Below are positions 37,791-52,084 of a stretch of DNA of 64,000 nucleotides, in pieces. Each line of letters starts with the position of its first letter. Positions within the stretch are counted from its first letter, which is position 1. The notes under the pieces were generated by a model. It was not told the DNA's origin. It ran no database searches and saw only the letters and a list, made by a program, of their open reading frames with translations. A program made the position numbers and the translations under genes. This DNA is from Cyprinodon diabolis (lineage: Eukaryota; Chordata; Actinopteri; Cyprinodontiformes; Cyprinodontidae): assembly GCA_030533445.1 (NCBI GenBank), contig CM060064.1, forward strand, positions 24,213,126 to 24,277,125. Direction: 5' to 3'.

Positions 37791-38814
37791 ACAAATTACT
37801 GTTAACTAGTTTGAAACAAAGGGTGAAATGGGAACTGATTGATGTTTTTGTTGGAGTTTGGCCTGTTTTCTTAGGCCCAACTACAATACCTATAAACAAA
37901 GATGTTGATGGCAGGAGCACAGCTGATATTTCTGTCCAGGATGGTGTCACACCCAAACAGGAAAAGACAAGATGAAGCCAATATGACAGGAAAATAGCAG
38001 AGACAACAAAAGTGTGGGGTTGAACTAAAAAATACAGCAGAATGGGAGATTAGAGACAGAATGAAACAGAATGATGAGAAGTGGTCCCTACATCCTCTAA
38101 CAGTCTAACCCTATCAGGCTTGGACTGGTAAACTGTGATACCGGGCCCGGTAGGCCGGTCCATACACTTACTCTCTGGCCAAAGCATCTACCTGTAACAG
38201 TAAATGACTCCAGGAGCTCAAGAAGTAATACAATATCAACTACTTAAATGATGCATGCAGTATATATAGCCCTTCCTTGTCATGCACATCCTTGTGACGG
38301 TTGGCATGTGGTGTAATTTTCTATTTCTACAAAATGTAAAATCCTTGCAACATTATAATAAAACTAAAATGATTTCTTGAAACCAAACTACGATTTTCCT
38401 CTTATATTTGGTGAATTCATCTTAGAATATTTTCCAAAACTTTGTTGCGGTGCATGATGGGGTTTTGCATCTAAAGGCTAACGTTTCCCATCTTAGGTGC
38501 ATTGTTGGCAGTTTTTGGAGGTCATGATTGACGTTAAGCAGTAGTCACTGTCGCGTCCGTGTTATTGCGGGGGGGTCAAAAACAAAAGGTTTACGCTACT
38601 CTCTAATGTTACATGTATGATTTAGAGAAATAAAATGGTTAACTAATTAATGATACACTTATTAGTAATTGCTGTAATATATTTGTTCTACACACTCAAA
38701 CAGCCCAGGTGTTTAAGCTTAGGATTATGTTTTTCAAGTTTCTTGAACAGTTTTTCTTTTTTTTTTAAACATGTAGAACTGCAGCTGCTCATTGGCATGG
38801 AGTTTGCAAACTGT

Positions 38815-39017
38815 TAATTGGCTTCTCTAAATTCTCCTTAGGTGTGAGTCTGTGCTTGAATGGTTGCTTGTCCTGTTTGTCTCTGTGTTGCCCTGTGATA
38901 GACTGCCCACCCGCCTAGGGTGTATCCCGCCTGTCACCTGCAGACAGCTGGAGATACCAGAGTACCAGCATCTATCTCGACCCCCAGCTGGGGTTAAAGC
39001 GTGATGGATGGATGTAG
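38815..39017. repeat. Interspersed repeat with GGATG tail, partial copy
   Basis: 'taattggcttctctaaattctcc' through 'gactgcccacccgcctagggtgta' and 'gctggagatacc', ending in GATGGATGGATG. The same element, with a longer left part, is at 61311-61643. Confidence 0.8.
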
Positions 39018-40097
39018 AACTGCAACTGGTTATGAGCCAACCAACCTGCTGTCACCACTCAGAGCTCATGATTTTCTGGCAAAATCAAACAGATAATAAT
39101 TTCTCATTGTCCGTCAACGTTAACCCCGTAAAAAATATGGATAAATCTATATGAGGTAAATATGTGTACTGTTTAGTCAACTTATGATCTGATTCTACAA
39201 CGCCTGTACATTCAGACACAGTCAATTAACAATGAGTCAAAACAAGAAAAAGAGATGGCTATTTTCTTACATGCAGCACTGTGACAGTGCTATTACAACA
39301 TGAGATGTAGAGAAAAAGTGTCCATTGTGTCCAGAATGACTGTTCAGTCCAGGACCATCAGCCTGCCTCATTCATTATCTGAAAAGTTACACAGCGTGCC
39401 TTAAACAGAGCTACAGCAGAGGAGACAACTTATACAGTAAGAGCTGCTCTGCAGGCAAAGGGAGAGTGAAACTGGTTCAGGATAGTGTACAGAGATAGTT
39501 GGAAGCTGAGCAACATAACACAGAATGAAGTAGGGGGTAAAAGTTGGATGCTGACTGATAAAACCTAATTGTAAGCTCCTGCTTAACCATTATATTTAAC
39601 CAGCAAGACATCAAGTATCTTTAGGATCATGATGAGGGACAAAGACCAGAAGGACTATTATCTGAGCCTCAGTTGAGGTTAAATGGCCTGGCATAGGAAG
39701 TGTAAATAGTTCCCTCTCTCTGAGTTTCTAGTTGGATTTGCATATTATGTGATAAAATTTGGTCAAAAAGAAAGTGCTTAACATGCTTTATAACTTTATA
39801 AGTCCTTCAGTTAATCACACTGAAGGACTCATTGCTGCAACTGGTAGAGGTGGGTTGCTGTTATTTAAATGATTAAAAATCCACCAGTTGTGCGAGGTAT
39901 GTACTAGTAAAGGTTAGGTTTAGGGTCATTGTCAGGGTTTGGGCCTACAAATTTTTATTTTGTGATTTCTTCAGGTCAAACTATTTCTTACTTGCCTTAT
40001 GTTGTTCTTCTCCTTTTACTAACTCATAAAGATACATTATATTCCTATACCCTGTATACAAATTTTCAAACATTTCCATTAGAACTTTTTCTGTCCC

Positions 40098-40167
40098 GGT
40101 ACTGGCTTTTTATTCAGTCCTGCTCAAGTCCAAGCAGAGATGAGTCTGGCTGATAAAAGCCAGTACC
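40098..40167. repeat. Imperfect inverted repeat with 30-base loop
   Basis: GGTACTGGCTTTTTATTCAG and CTGATAAAAGCCAGTACC are reverse complements apart from two single-base bulges. Its nature is unknown. Confidence 0.7.
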
Positions 40168-40919
40168 AGTACTGAAAGAGCAGAGAGAATGAGAGCTATT
40201 TGGCTATTATTTCCTGATGATATTGATGAATGATAAAGAATAATCCCAATGTAAGTTATCACCAAACCTATCCTATTGTGTCCCATCATAGGTGAACTGT
40301 ATTTACTTATATGCAGTGCTCGTTGCCTTGTTTTTTATCTAGGGGTACTACAGTAAAACTGATGAACGATAAATGCTTTTTAACATCTAATGCTTGACAA
40401 TGTTGCTCAATCATTATTCACTTTTGGAGCTCTGTCATATAAAATACCTCAACACTCCAAACTTACCTAATTGAAAAGAAAATCGTTCAAGGGGTGCGAA
40501 AACGTTTGCATAACATAATTTCTTTACAGCTGAAATAGGGACAGTTTTTGCCCTTATGAGCACATCTTCTTAATATTTGGCAAAGGGGTCAGGTTGTCAT
40601 TGGCAAACAAGACTAAAAGCTGCCTCCTATCTTTAAGTGCCAATAAAAAGATATCCTTAATGGATGTCAACTTCACCCCCTGTCTCTTGTTAGTTCTAGA
40701 CAGACACATCTTCAATATATACAGGTGCTTTTAATGCAATTTAACATCAGGGTATAATGTTTAAAGGATAAATGCCACAATGCCGTTAATCTTTCAGAGC
40801 AGTTAATCACATTTATAAGAGCAGAATATCACTAATTACTAAGATTTTTTACCATAAAGACACATCCTCACAGGTTGAACATATATTAACAAAGATGTTG
40901 GCGAATAAAAAATTCAACA

Positions 40920-40953
40920 CTTTTACCAGCAAATTTGGATTTGCTGGTAAAAG
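40920..40953. repeat. Perfect 15-bp hairpin with 4-base loop
   Basis: CTTTTACCAGCAAAT, loop TTGG, then ATTTGCTGGTAAAAG. There is no mismatch in the stem. Confidence 0.9.
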
Positions 40954-43900
40954 AAGTAAATTTTAGCTGTTTTCAGTTCAAATAAAATAATTTGTAAAAA
41001 TGATAACTATGACCAAAATTATTGATGCAACAAAGAGTTTGGTTGCAAATGTTATTTGGACAATATCAGTGCATGCATTTTTGTTGACTATGATCAGTTG
41101 CTAGACAAGGTTGAAGTTTAATCCATGCTGCTCTTCCAGAGGACATCATGATCAAACAGTCAGCTGCTCCTCACCACAGCTTTTTGGAGAGTTTCTGACA
41201 GGAACACCTCAGCCTTATTTATGTGATAACTCCAAGCTTTTTGCAGGATATGCATCACTTACCCCCATCCCCCATATAAAGCCCTATATGTCACCGTTCA
41301 ATTATAGCCCCCCTCAAACCTTGGTCTACCCCTTAAAGTCTAAAATGGTCACTATTTAACTGCAAGTCACTTTTAATAGAGGTCATTTTCTATTAACATA
41401 ACTCATGGCAGCGGTTAAAATACAGTTTCTACAGCTGGCTTTTGACGTTTTTAAAGATATAGAGTATTTAAACTGAAAGCTATCAGCTGTCATGGCCTAC
41501 AAAGCTTTGCAAAAATATTAATACATCTTGAGCTGTTTCATATTTTAATTTATTTTTTATTTTTACAACACCCAACCAAAAACTGCAATGAATTTGATTG
41601 GGATTTTATGTGATTGACAAAAAAAAAAAATATAGAGCTACAGTGATTATATCAGGGGTGTTTTAAGTGTGGCCTGTGAGCCATTGGCGACTACTAGAAT
41701 TCTGGGAGGTTCCAGACTGCAAATCAAGAACACTACAAATCTGACATGCCAGCTCAAAGGATTGACTGACACAGATCAAAAGCATACATCAATACATAAA
41801 TAACATAGTCTTTATTGCCTATATGCTTTTCTTTTACGTCAGTATATCAGACAAAGAACATCTGACCTATACCAGAAACAGACTCTGTTGCATTAATTTA
41901 ATAAATCTGGCTAAATAGATGTGTTTTTTATGAAGAGTGAGCCATATCATGTTTTTCAACTGTTTCTGAAAATAAAGAAAAAAAATCTAGACCATCATAA
42001 TGATTTTAGAAATGACATGCTTGTCCTTTACTTTGACATGTTTTGCATGCATGACTTATGAAATTAAATCAGCCGACTTTGATCCAAATCAGTTGAGGTC
42101 TTTAGCTTGTAACTCTTTTCCGGTAGTTTGCTTTCTTTTTAGACAGAGAAAACTCCAAATGCACCAAACCGCGTCACTATAAACCAGGTGCAAATATTCA
42201 ATCTGTTTATTGGGCAGTTGTGGGCAGGACACAATTATCAAATGTAAATATTCTGGTATATACATTTGCAGATGCTTCATCATGGGAGCAAAGGTGCAAT
42301 AACAAACAAATTAAATAAAGGTGCTGTTTTGTCTGACAATTAAACAAGAGAAAAATGCAGAATACAGATAGTAAGTCAGTTTAACTAATTAAATTTAAAA
42401 GCAGTTCTATATTGTACAGGCGAATTGGGAGAAATTGTTTTTTCCAAAACATTGAAAACATTTATCTCCAGTTAACAAATGCATGTTGCTTTGTGTCACA
42501 AAAAAATAAATTAATTTGAATCTATTGTGTTTAATGTGGCTAAATGTCAAAAGGGAAGTGAATAGCTTTGTAGAGCAATTTTCTCTCTTATGTTTTTAAT
42601 GATAAATCATTATGAAAAAATAATTCATTATGGACTAAATATAGAAAGTACGGTAGTATATTATTTACTATTATTTATTATTTCCAGTTGTGCTCCCATA
42701 TTATCAGTAGCTGGTTTCTTTTGCCCAACTGTCTATCAAATGATGATGCCAAATTTTGTGGTTTGGTGATTCATGATATTCATGAAATCCAGTTTTCAAC
42801 CTTATTGACCAGAAACTCGCCTTAAAGACCATCATATCCCCACTGATCCCAAATGCAGGTGCTGCTGTTGCGAGCAGGGTGGTCATTTCTCACATATACT
42901 CTGCTGTATACATCACCGCTGCAGACAGGGCTCACAATCTAGAGTGTGGGTTTCGCAGCCAAAAGCTGTCAGGAAGACCAGAGATATACCCTGACATGTG
43001 AGCAGAGATAAATCAGGCTTATCAAAGTGACAGTTGTTTGTTCACCTGCCATAAACATCTTTCACATCTTGCTCCTGCTCTATCTATTTGCAGATTATTT
43101 ACACGTCTACAGGCTCCTCAGTATGTGCCCCCCCAGGTTTTCTCTCTTGTTGTGGCTCTGATAGCAGGTCAGCAATCTGTGGCTGATTTACAGTGCTAGT
43201 TAGCAAAGTGAGTAATGATCCAGAATGCTTTGGGAGGACAGCTTGTAATCAGCGGAGGTCACAGATGCATGTGAGACTCTAACTGTAATTACAACCCCCT
43301 GCAGTTCTCCCACCCACATAAACTGCCACTGACTGACTGCCATTCCTCTGCAAACCGATCACCGTTGTCTTCTCTGTGCCTCTGGTTTCATCTTGTCACT
43401 TTCTCAGCTCTTTATTCTTGTACGACAGCCTCTAACAAGTAACTAAAACCCTTGGATGAGATGTGGTTGCCATCATTCCTTAGTGTCAGATTTAGTTTAT
43501 GTGGAGGTTCTAGTTAATGAGAGTTAATTTAAGACTCAAGCAGCGCGTGGAGCCGCTAATCATGACAGGGTGGTATAAGCACTACGCTATGCCAGTAGAT
43601 GCCAAGATGTTGTTGGATTTTTTTATAGAAATCCTAAAGATTATATGAAGACAATCTTAATAAAAAATAGAGCTATAAATGTATGTGTTTTCATTATTTG
43701 TATACAACTTATATTTTTGAAGGGTAACCCTTCTCTCCTTCCAATGGAGAATGCCTAAAAACTGCAGGTGTACCTTGAACAGGTCCTCTATCGAATTTCA
43801 TGCATGTGTCAATAGGAGGTTGGTGTCCAATATACTGAGTAGGTGCCTCTTACATACAGTTAATTAGATGAAAACTAGAGGACATGCTCTCTGTGCTACC

Positions 43901-46900
43901 TCACTGCATTTAATCCAGGCAGAGATATTTTTTTTATGCGCCTAATTGTTTAGGAGGTGGCAGAAGGAGACGCTCGTCCAGGGCATAAACGATGTCTTGT
44001 GGCATTATTTGTGGCTGTTTCTATACCACCACTGGATGGTTGTGTTTGTTTTAGCAAGTAATTGCAGCAATTAGCTTTATAATTCCAGTGCTAAAATCGA
44101 GCATTTGAGGCTTGCAAAAGATGGGGAAAATATTGCAGATTTTATAAATGAACCTCTTAATGTGAAGATACGTTTCTGCTATCAGCTCCTTTTCATGTTG
44201 AAGCACATACTTCATGTTTATCCTTGTGACCTGAAGTCAAGCCATAGGTAGTAAGTTACAATAGAGGGGAATTGCTGATCCATTTGCTTTTCTTTGCTTC
44301 AAATTATACCAAACACAGTCACAGAATCACAGAGATGGGCAATTCATATCCAAAGAGTAAAAACAATGCCTTTTCTTTATGTTGTTCACTTATCCAGGTG
44401 ATTAGTCCCTATCCACGGTAAGGAGCTGGGAATGTGAATGACGTGAAATAATCTCCGCAGACTTTTTTTGTTCCTCGACCTGGGTTGCTCACTTCTGGAG
44501 ATATATTTAGGAAATTAAAATTTCTTCAAACAACAGACTGATAAACATTTTCTGTCTAAGCAAAATACATAAAAAAATCTATGCCTCATGTCTTTGACAT
44601 TCGAACTTTTCTGTTTTCCACACTTTATGAAGTTGCTCAGATATTTTTAAGGGACAGAGATCCGAGCATACATTTGCTTTGATCGCATGTAAATCCAAAC
44701 TTTGTTGCTTTAATACTGTATGTGTCTGAACCAAAATTCCTATATCCTGACTGAAAATGATCATATTTGTTCTGTACATTAGACATGCCAATGTTATCTG
44801 GTAAAATCTTACTGTAGTTCTTCGTATCTATATGCAGACACTGAGTTTATAAGCTGTCTCTGACAAATACTCCAAGCCGGTCAACTGATCTACAGCAGAG
44901 ATGGGAGAATTTAGGCTTATCATAAAAAAATTCTTCTTGCCTCCTATTTCACTGAGACATTTTTATGTATTTTTTTTTTTATTTTCTGCCTCATTGCCGC
45001 CATGAGATGACTGCTGATTTACTGGTAGCGAAGCCCCTGGAGATGGTGCCCTTAACACCTCTACTTCACTATTTTGTTCTTTAGCTCCTTTGTCGTCTTC
45101 AAAGTGCCATTGCAGGCAGTGTCTCTGTTCCCTGTCTGACTGGAGAGCTCCCCTTCTACACATTGCTCATTTCTAACAAGACGGGAGTCTAGAGGGACCT
45201 GATCCTGTGACTCACAGGAGGAGACATTCCTGAGAACCAAGACACAACTCCCAGCACTGATGTGGAAATATACTGTAAATCTAAACATACAATACCTGGG
45301 TCTGTTCATCTGCTATTGAAAATAAAAAGCAAAATCCCTTTTTAGATATAAATAGCCATTGCAGAGAAAAATATAAGTTTTTTTTGTTATTATTAAAGCA
45401 CTGGGCATTTACTCAGATTGAATGAATTTAGCATTTTTTTCTCCGTCAAAATAAAATTCCAAACCATATTATTTTTTGGTAGGCTGTCAGTTACACAGAC
45501 CCTCTCAAAATTCAGTGAAGTTTGCAGCAGCTCCGGGACAACTCTGAAAATGTTTGAGGAGTATGACCATATTATGTACATAAATAAAAGCTGTTTTTAG
45601 GAGATAATAGAAAACATATATTATAATACACAAAGATAAAAAAGAGGCATGTTTTCTTAAAACATTGCCCACCCTGTTCGTCTATCTACTATAAAATACC
45701 CATTTCTAGACAAATATCTTTTCATATAATATTTCCTCCGTAAATTATAACGGGATAATCTATGCCCTTTCCCCCTTAGGCTCACAGATGCTGCTTTAAT
45801 GCTGAACTACTCCATCTGAAGGTGATGAGAAGCTGTTGCTCTCCTTCCAAGTGATTGCTTCACCCACACCAAACATAAAATGAAGGCAGGTTGAGCTGCC
45901 ATGTTTGACGAATGACGGATTTGCCATTTTATGTCAGCTCATTTCAACCTGTGACATTCAAGAGAAAAAGGAAAACGTTTCAAACCCCATAGAACTTTTT
46001 TTTTTGCAGATGATATGCTAACGTTTAACGATATCAAACTCTTTTAAACACGCAAATAGAAACAATCCTACAGCTCCACAAACTGGAGATATTTTTGTTG
46101 GATTTCAGCAAATCATTGTTGAGTATGATGACAAATATGTAATTTCTCATGTTATTTTGTGCACTTCTTTCAGTGGCTGCCCTGCTAGATAACAACTCTC
46201 TGTGTCCCATTATCATACAAATACTGTTTGTACCTTCTTATTAAATTATCCCTTAAGGTCTGGTTGCCTTTCCGTTGCCGGTACAGCTTGGTTTTGTGTA
46301 ATATCGACTTAGCTGGGTTCAGCAGAGTTGCAGTCAAAGAGATTTAATATCTTAAATTGTGCTGAGCTGCTACTGCTACTAATGGATTCTGTATAATGCA
46401 GCACTTAAAATGCATGAGCAACTGCTGATTTATCTGTAATCTGCCTCCGCTGGAGCATATCTGCCTCAGCGCACCCATTGGTTTTTCAGCTCTCCACTGA
46501 AAACTTTACTGGGATTTGATGTTTTTAAATCCTCGACTCTTTCCAACATAAATATTGGCTTTTAAATTTTTTTGACGCTAAAGAAATAATGTAGAGAAAT
46601 GGAGAATGACACAGATATGACGTTGGCTTTGTTGGAGTGAGAAATATACAGGTATGTGGCGGTTGGAAGCAGATTTACCATTTAGTCATCTATTTCCAAC
46701 TTAAATAGAAACAAAGCCTTTGCTGATTTTTTATAACACATATTTCAAATATACTGACTAAATCACTACATGTTTACATCTTTTAAACCTCAGAAAACAT
46801 AAATCCTAGAATCCTTTGAAAAGAACCAGGCCTAACTGTTTTTAGAAGATGAGGTTTTACAGCAGAAGAGCTTTGCTGACGAGTTAAAGTAGCTCAAAGT

Positions 46901-47039
46901 TAATTGGCCAGGGTACTGGAGTCACAGACCATTAAAAAAGCAACCAATATTCTCCCTGAGGCTGGATAAAACAGTTTTAAGACTGAAATGTTTCAGTCCG
47001 TTTGCCTTCAGGGGAGGCTTCTCTGTTATTATTAACATC

Positions 47040-47580
47040 TGAAACTATAGTGATGTAAAAATAAGTATTCATTGCCTTGATTTCTTCTTTGTTCTTTGTT
47101 GCCAGATTAAAGCATTTTGGAGTCATAAAACAGGTTTTCTTTTTAATTAAAAAAGTAGTTTGTTTATAGTGTTTATATAGCTACTCAAACCCACCTGGCC
47201 TGTCATGAAAAAGTATAACTGCCCCCCTAATAACTTCTGTGTCAAACTGCGGAATAATTTTGACCTTTGCTTTTTCCTAAAAAATGTTTTACTGGCCTGT
47301 TTAAACTAAAGCACATCCCCTCAATCAGATTTAAGTCTGGACTTTGACTAACCCTCTATTATGACCCTGTTTTGGCGTTCTAGAGGAAGGATTGCTGGTG
47401 AATTTTAGAGCATTGTTCTCTCTAACTCAACTGCTCTTGAGCTTAACATCATCAACTTATATTTGGGCATTGCAGGTCAGTCTTTCTTTCAGCCCACATC
47501 CCGAAGCAGCAAAACAGCCCCACAATCTCAGACCACAACCACCTTATTGTTGCACCATACCTGTCAAGTTTTGGATTTGA
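47040..47580. repeat. Probable DNA-transposon relic
   Basis: Phrases such as 'aataagtattcattgccttgat', 'tatttgggcattgcaggtcagtc' and 'cagccccacaatctcagaccac' resemble degraded Tc1-type fish elements. No frame survives and the limits are approximate. Confidence 0.35.
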
Positions 47581-50390
47581 AAATAAGTGAAATTTGACAA
47601 AATTAGCCATCTGACCAACCCACATAAGCTCCAATATCCATTGTATTTTAAGAAGTGCACAAGAAATCTAAAATAAACACTTTCAACCCGTTGCAAACTA
47701 CAATAAGGTGATTAGATTCTGACCTGCGATGCTAGAGACAGTCCTGTTTGGAGCACTGATCTCTATTTATTCACTGGATTGCTGATAGGCTGTTGGTAGT
47801 ACACAGTGCTGTGAAGTCACCAGCTGCCATAATGGTACTCCCTAGTTAGACCGGTGGCAATGTAAACAATACATGTACTACAGCATCAAACAATCATTAT
47901 GTTCCAATTTTCAGGGGGGCTTATGACCTCTAAAACAAAGATAAAGTCATCACTTTAACACACACTTCCTGTTTCTTAGCATCTGTAGACTACTGTCATT
48001 TTTGGCTAAAATAGGCACATCACATTGCATATTCAGTATGAAGTCTATAAACCATGTAATATGACATATTATACAAATCCATCATGAGAAAATAAGTGTG
48101 TTAATGGAGCATAATGATACTGTAATAATACTATATAGTCAGATACTAAGAATATTACACATGCACACACACACACACAATATCTGATGATGTGCCAAAA
48201 GTGCCAAATTGATGATATACATGTAATATACATGTATCGATTACATTTTTATGGCGCGACTTTGTGAAAGTGGGGAGTACCAAGATGGCGGCAGGTGACT
48301 TAAGTTTTTTCAGTCCAGCAATCCCGTGAATAAATAGAGATCAGTGGTCTGGATAGGCAGGACAATGTTTTTTTATTATATGATTTTTATCAGGGGCACA
48401 ACCATACTACTTCTACCTAGTATTTGACTAGCTTGTTGCCTTTCCTTGTTTGATATTCACTCCTCTTCCCTTTTTTGTCTTTCTCTCCATCCTCGCTCAT
48501 GAACAGCATGAACTTTGTTAAATATTGCATGCTAAATACATTCTGGTCTATATCAGAAATATGGCATCAAGCAGCCTAAGAAGACTTAAGCAAATATGAA
48601 GTGCAGTTTGGTCCTACGTCGAAGACACATTTGCAGGCTCACATGTTTTAAGTTACATATATCATAGCAATACTACATACAAAAACAAATGAAATGTAGA
48701 ACCTGTATGATTTCAAAACTAAAGCAGAAAAACATGAAAAAACATGAAATTTAAATTCAATCTAGAGAGACTCATACAGAGAAAAGCTTCAATTAGAAAA
48801 GTTTTATTAAATTCAATTTATGTATACAGGTAACACAAGATATCTCAAAATGTTTCTGCATGAGGAAAATCACCTGATTAAATAGACTTATTGGCTGAAT
48901 CCCAAACTGGCCCCTAAACATCAAGGGCCACAGTGGGTAGGGCGCCTGGGCACCGGTGGTGGAATAAGCCAGAGGGTGAGTGGAACTGAGAACAGTCTGA
49001 GAATGAGGGAGGAAATGTAAGTGAAAGTTCGCTGGCATGCTGGAGAGGGAAGCTTGGCGTGGAGCTAAATGAAGTGGATCTTGAAGGATCATGGAGGAGG
49101 TGTGGTCCCGTGATGATTGGCTGAAGCTGGACAAGGGACATTGCAGGTGGTTCAGGTGAAGGTGATAAGAGTCTTCCAGAGTAAATTTTCACGTAATTTA
49201 AATTTTTAATTTTGATGGAATGGACACTGCATCTAATTAGACTTATCTGATGCATCAAAACAGAACTGTAGAGTCATGTAAGAGTCAACACTTTGCTCCG
49301 CCTCTGTATCATTATACAATTAAGTTAATGAACAAAATAAAATCCCTCTCAGTAGACTTCTGTAGTTATTAAAAAGCCTATTGTACCTATAACAACACAT
49401 TTGGCAAGTGTCAGCGGTTCAAAAATAAAAATAAGAAATAGAATAAGACTCTGAAATGAAATATTAAGTGATGCTATTTCTGTATCCAAAAATCAATCTG
49501 CAGATTTAATGACATGATCCCCCACCCCTTTAATTCATCTATCAGTCCTAAATTTGATTTATTTAATTATTTGTTGTCTAGTTCCTTTGACAATTGACTA
49601 TAAAATAAAATAATAACAAAAAAATTTCTACATCTTTTTTGGCACGATCTGTTCTATTCTAAATACTGATAGTACACAGTTGGAACGACAACAACCTCTT
49701 ATTTTACTTTTAGTAGTTTAAGCTAACTTTATATACAATCCTCCACACAGAAGCTCAAGATACTATACTTAATTTACCTGCCGTCTTAAGCCACTTGGAG
49801 AAATTGCCTTTCATCGCGACATGTTCCTCATTCTCCCTCTTTCATTTCCTGTTTCGAGCTCCTGAGAACTTCCTTTTATGTGAGTCCCTTGTTAGTCCAC
49901 TGATCCATGTAAGCAGCACCCGCTCCACCTCAAACTGTTCTGTGGCTCGAGAAAGTACACACTGAGGAGTCCATTTTTTTTGCCCAGTTTCATTCTTATT
50001 GCTGAATTATAAAACCTTACCTTAAATTAGGCAAATTATCCCTACAATGCTTTAGATGTTGTTCTCGTTTCTTTCATGATTTCCTTGATTAGTCCGTAAT
50101 ATAGGCCCACTCCTAGTGTAAATTCTGTAGACCTGTCCCTCCTGGGATGGTTTAAGAGTGTCTTGGGATTTTTCTGTTTGTGAATAATGCCACCCCCAGT
50201 GCTCTGCTTCAGTCCTTAACCTGAATATTGGGACATTGTTAGTTACATATTAACATCTTTTAACCTAATTCATGTCACACAGGTTCTGGGGGCAGATCTA
50301 TCCTCACATGCATTATATATGTTTAATTTGAGTAGAATCTACAGATATGAGGGTGGACTTATTGTGTTGCAGGGTAGTGTTACCAATGAT

Positions 50391-50416
50391 CCCCCCCCCC
50401 CCCCCCCCCCCCCCCC
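50391..50416. repeat. Poly-C tract
   Basis: Twenty-six consecutive C. The length is likely unreliable in any assembly. Confidence 0.95.
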
Positions 50417-51798
50417 TCCCAGGTACTCAGCTATCCTCTCATTGTCTAAACCCAAGTTCATTGATATTTGACTGGGATGGTTTAAAGTTTATCAGCAATG
50501 TTGAATGTTTTTTCTAAACTCATTGATGACTTTTTAGGGGAAATTTAAACACAATGCAACTAACAACATGAGTTGGTTCAAAAATACCCATGTTCTGCTT
50601 TTGAACTTGTGGAAGGAAAAACTTCCCTAATTGCAACATCCTGGAAGAAACAAGTGGATTGAACTTTATTTTACTTCTGCTCAGCTTTGCAAGAATGAAT
50701 CAGTGTTCTCACGTAACCTTACCTAAAACTATCTGTTAAAGGGCTAATAGCTTTGTTGCTAACGAAACATCAAACACTAAATGCATTTTAGCTTGTTGTG
50801 AGAGTTTACCAGAAGATTATTAATATATTAAATAACTAGAATTGGAAGTTATAGTTAATTAATAGCTCATTCAAATTAAAGGTAAAACTAATTAATTATT
50901 ACCAGTTGAATGATTATAACTGTAATTTGCTTACTGACCAGAGTTTTTAGCCTCTTACCTAAAAGGTTAGACTCCTGAATCTGGCTGTTAAAATTCAGTT
51001 CTTTCACCAATTGAGTAATTTAGGCTATAGCTCTTAGCAACGTTATTAACAGTGATGGGACTAACGGCGTTGAAAGTAACGGCGTTACTAACGCCGTTAC
51101 CTTGTTTTAGTAACGAGTAATCTAACTAGTTACTTTGACTGTAACTATAACGCAGTTACCATTGCAGACACCCCGTTACTGCGCGTTACTCGGGTCGCAC
51201 AATGAGCCTTTTTTCATGATAGGACTCGTGCGCAGCTGCGTGAAGCTGACACCCCACCCACGTCAAAAAACTCTGCAAATAGACTGAATGGTTAGTGCAA
51301 CGTTAGTGCAGATTTGTGCAGAAAAAAATATTGTTTGTGCTACTTTTGTTTAAGAGATATTAAAGATTATTTTTTAGGTCATCCAGAGGTGCGCGCCTTG
51401 TCATGAGAGAGGGGGGGATGAGAATGGCTGATGTATAGTGAGATTCCGTCTGTCAGTTGGGTAGGTGGGTGTTTCCGCTGGCGGGTGTTAACGTACAGCA
51501 CACAGAGAGAGATGGAGAGTGAGGATGACTCCAGCAGCAAAACAGCGTTTTCCTGATGGAAATACCGGTGTTACGTCGAGCTGCGTTTCCCCACCACATA
51601 CGGTTTCCTCTGCATCTCCGCACAGCGCAGGCGGCAAGAGTCACCGCGCAAGCGACAGGAAACGCGCATGCTCGCTAAAGGCGCGCAACAGTCGCCCTGT
51701 GCACGCGCCACAGGAGAACTATGGAGAGCGTGAACGATCAAATGATTAACCTGACAACAGCCAGAAATTATAGCCTATATGGAGAAAGGGAGAAATCT

Positions 51799-51838
51799 GG
51801 ATGGATGGATGGATGGATGGATGGATGGATGGATGGAT
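51799..51838. repeat. (GGAT)n microsatellite inside the hAT-like element
   Basis: About ten GGAT units. Confidence 0.95.
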
Positions 51839-51945
51839 ACTCTGCCTTCTCAACCTACTGTAATTTTAATTTTAAACATTATTTGATGGCCTTTGTGGCA
51901 GGGATGGAGATCCATATTTTATGTCACACGCAGAGTATACATCTT

Positions 51946-52084
<139 letters not shown>

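Noticed and set aside
43967..43980. CTCF-like TTAGGAGGTGGCAG
   Set aside because: Three mismatches in the left part including the Y position; chance-level.
48793..49258. Two overlapping minus-strand open frames of 113 and 114 codons
   Set aside because: No domain, Ser/Pro/His-biased, no plausible splice context; likely chance frames in a GC-richer patch.
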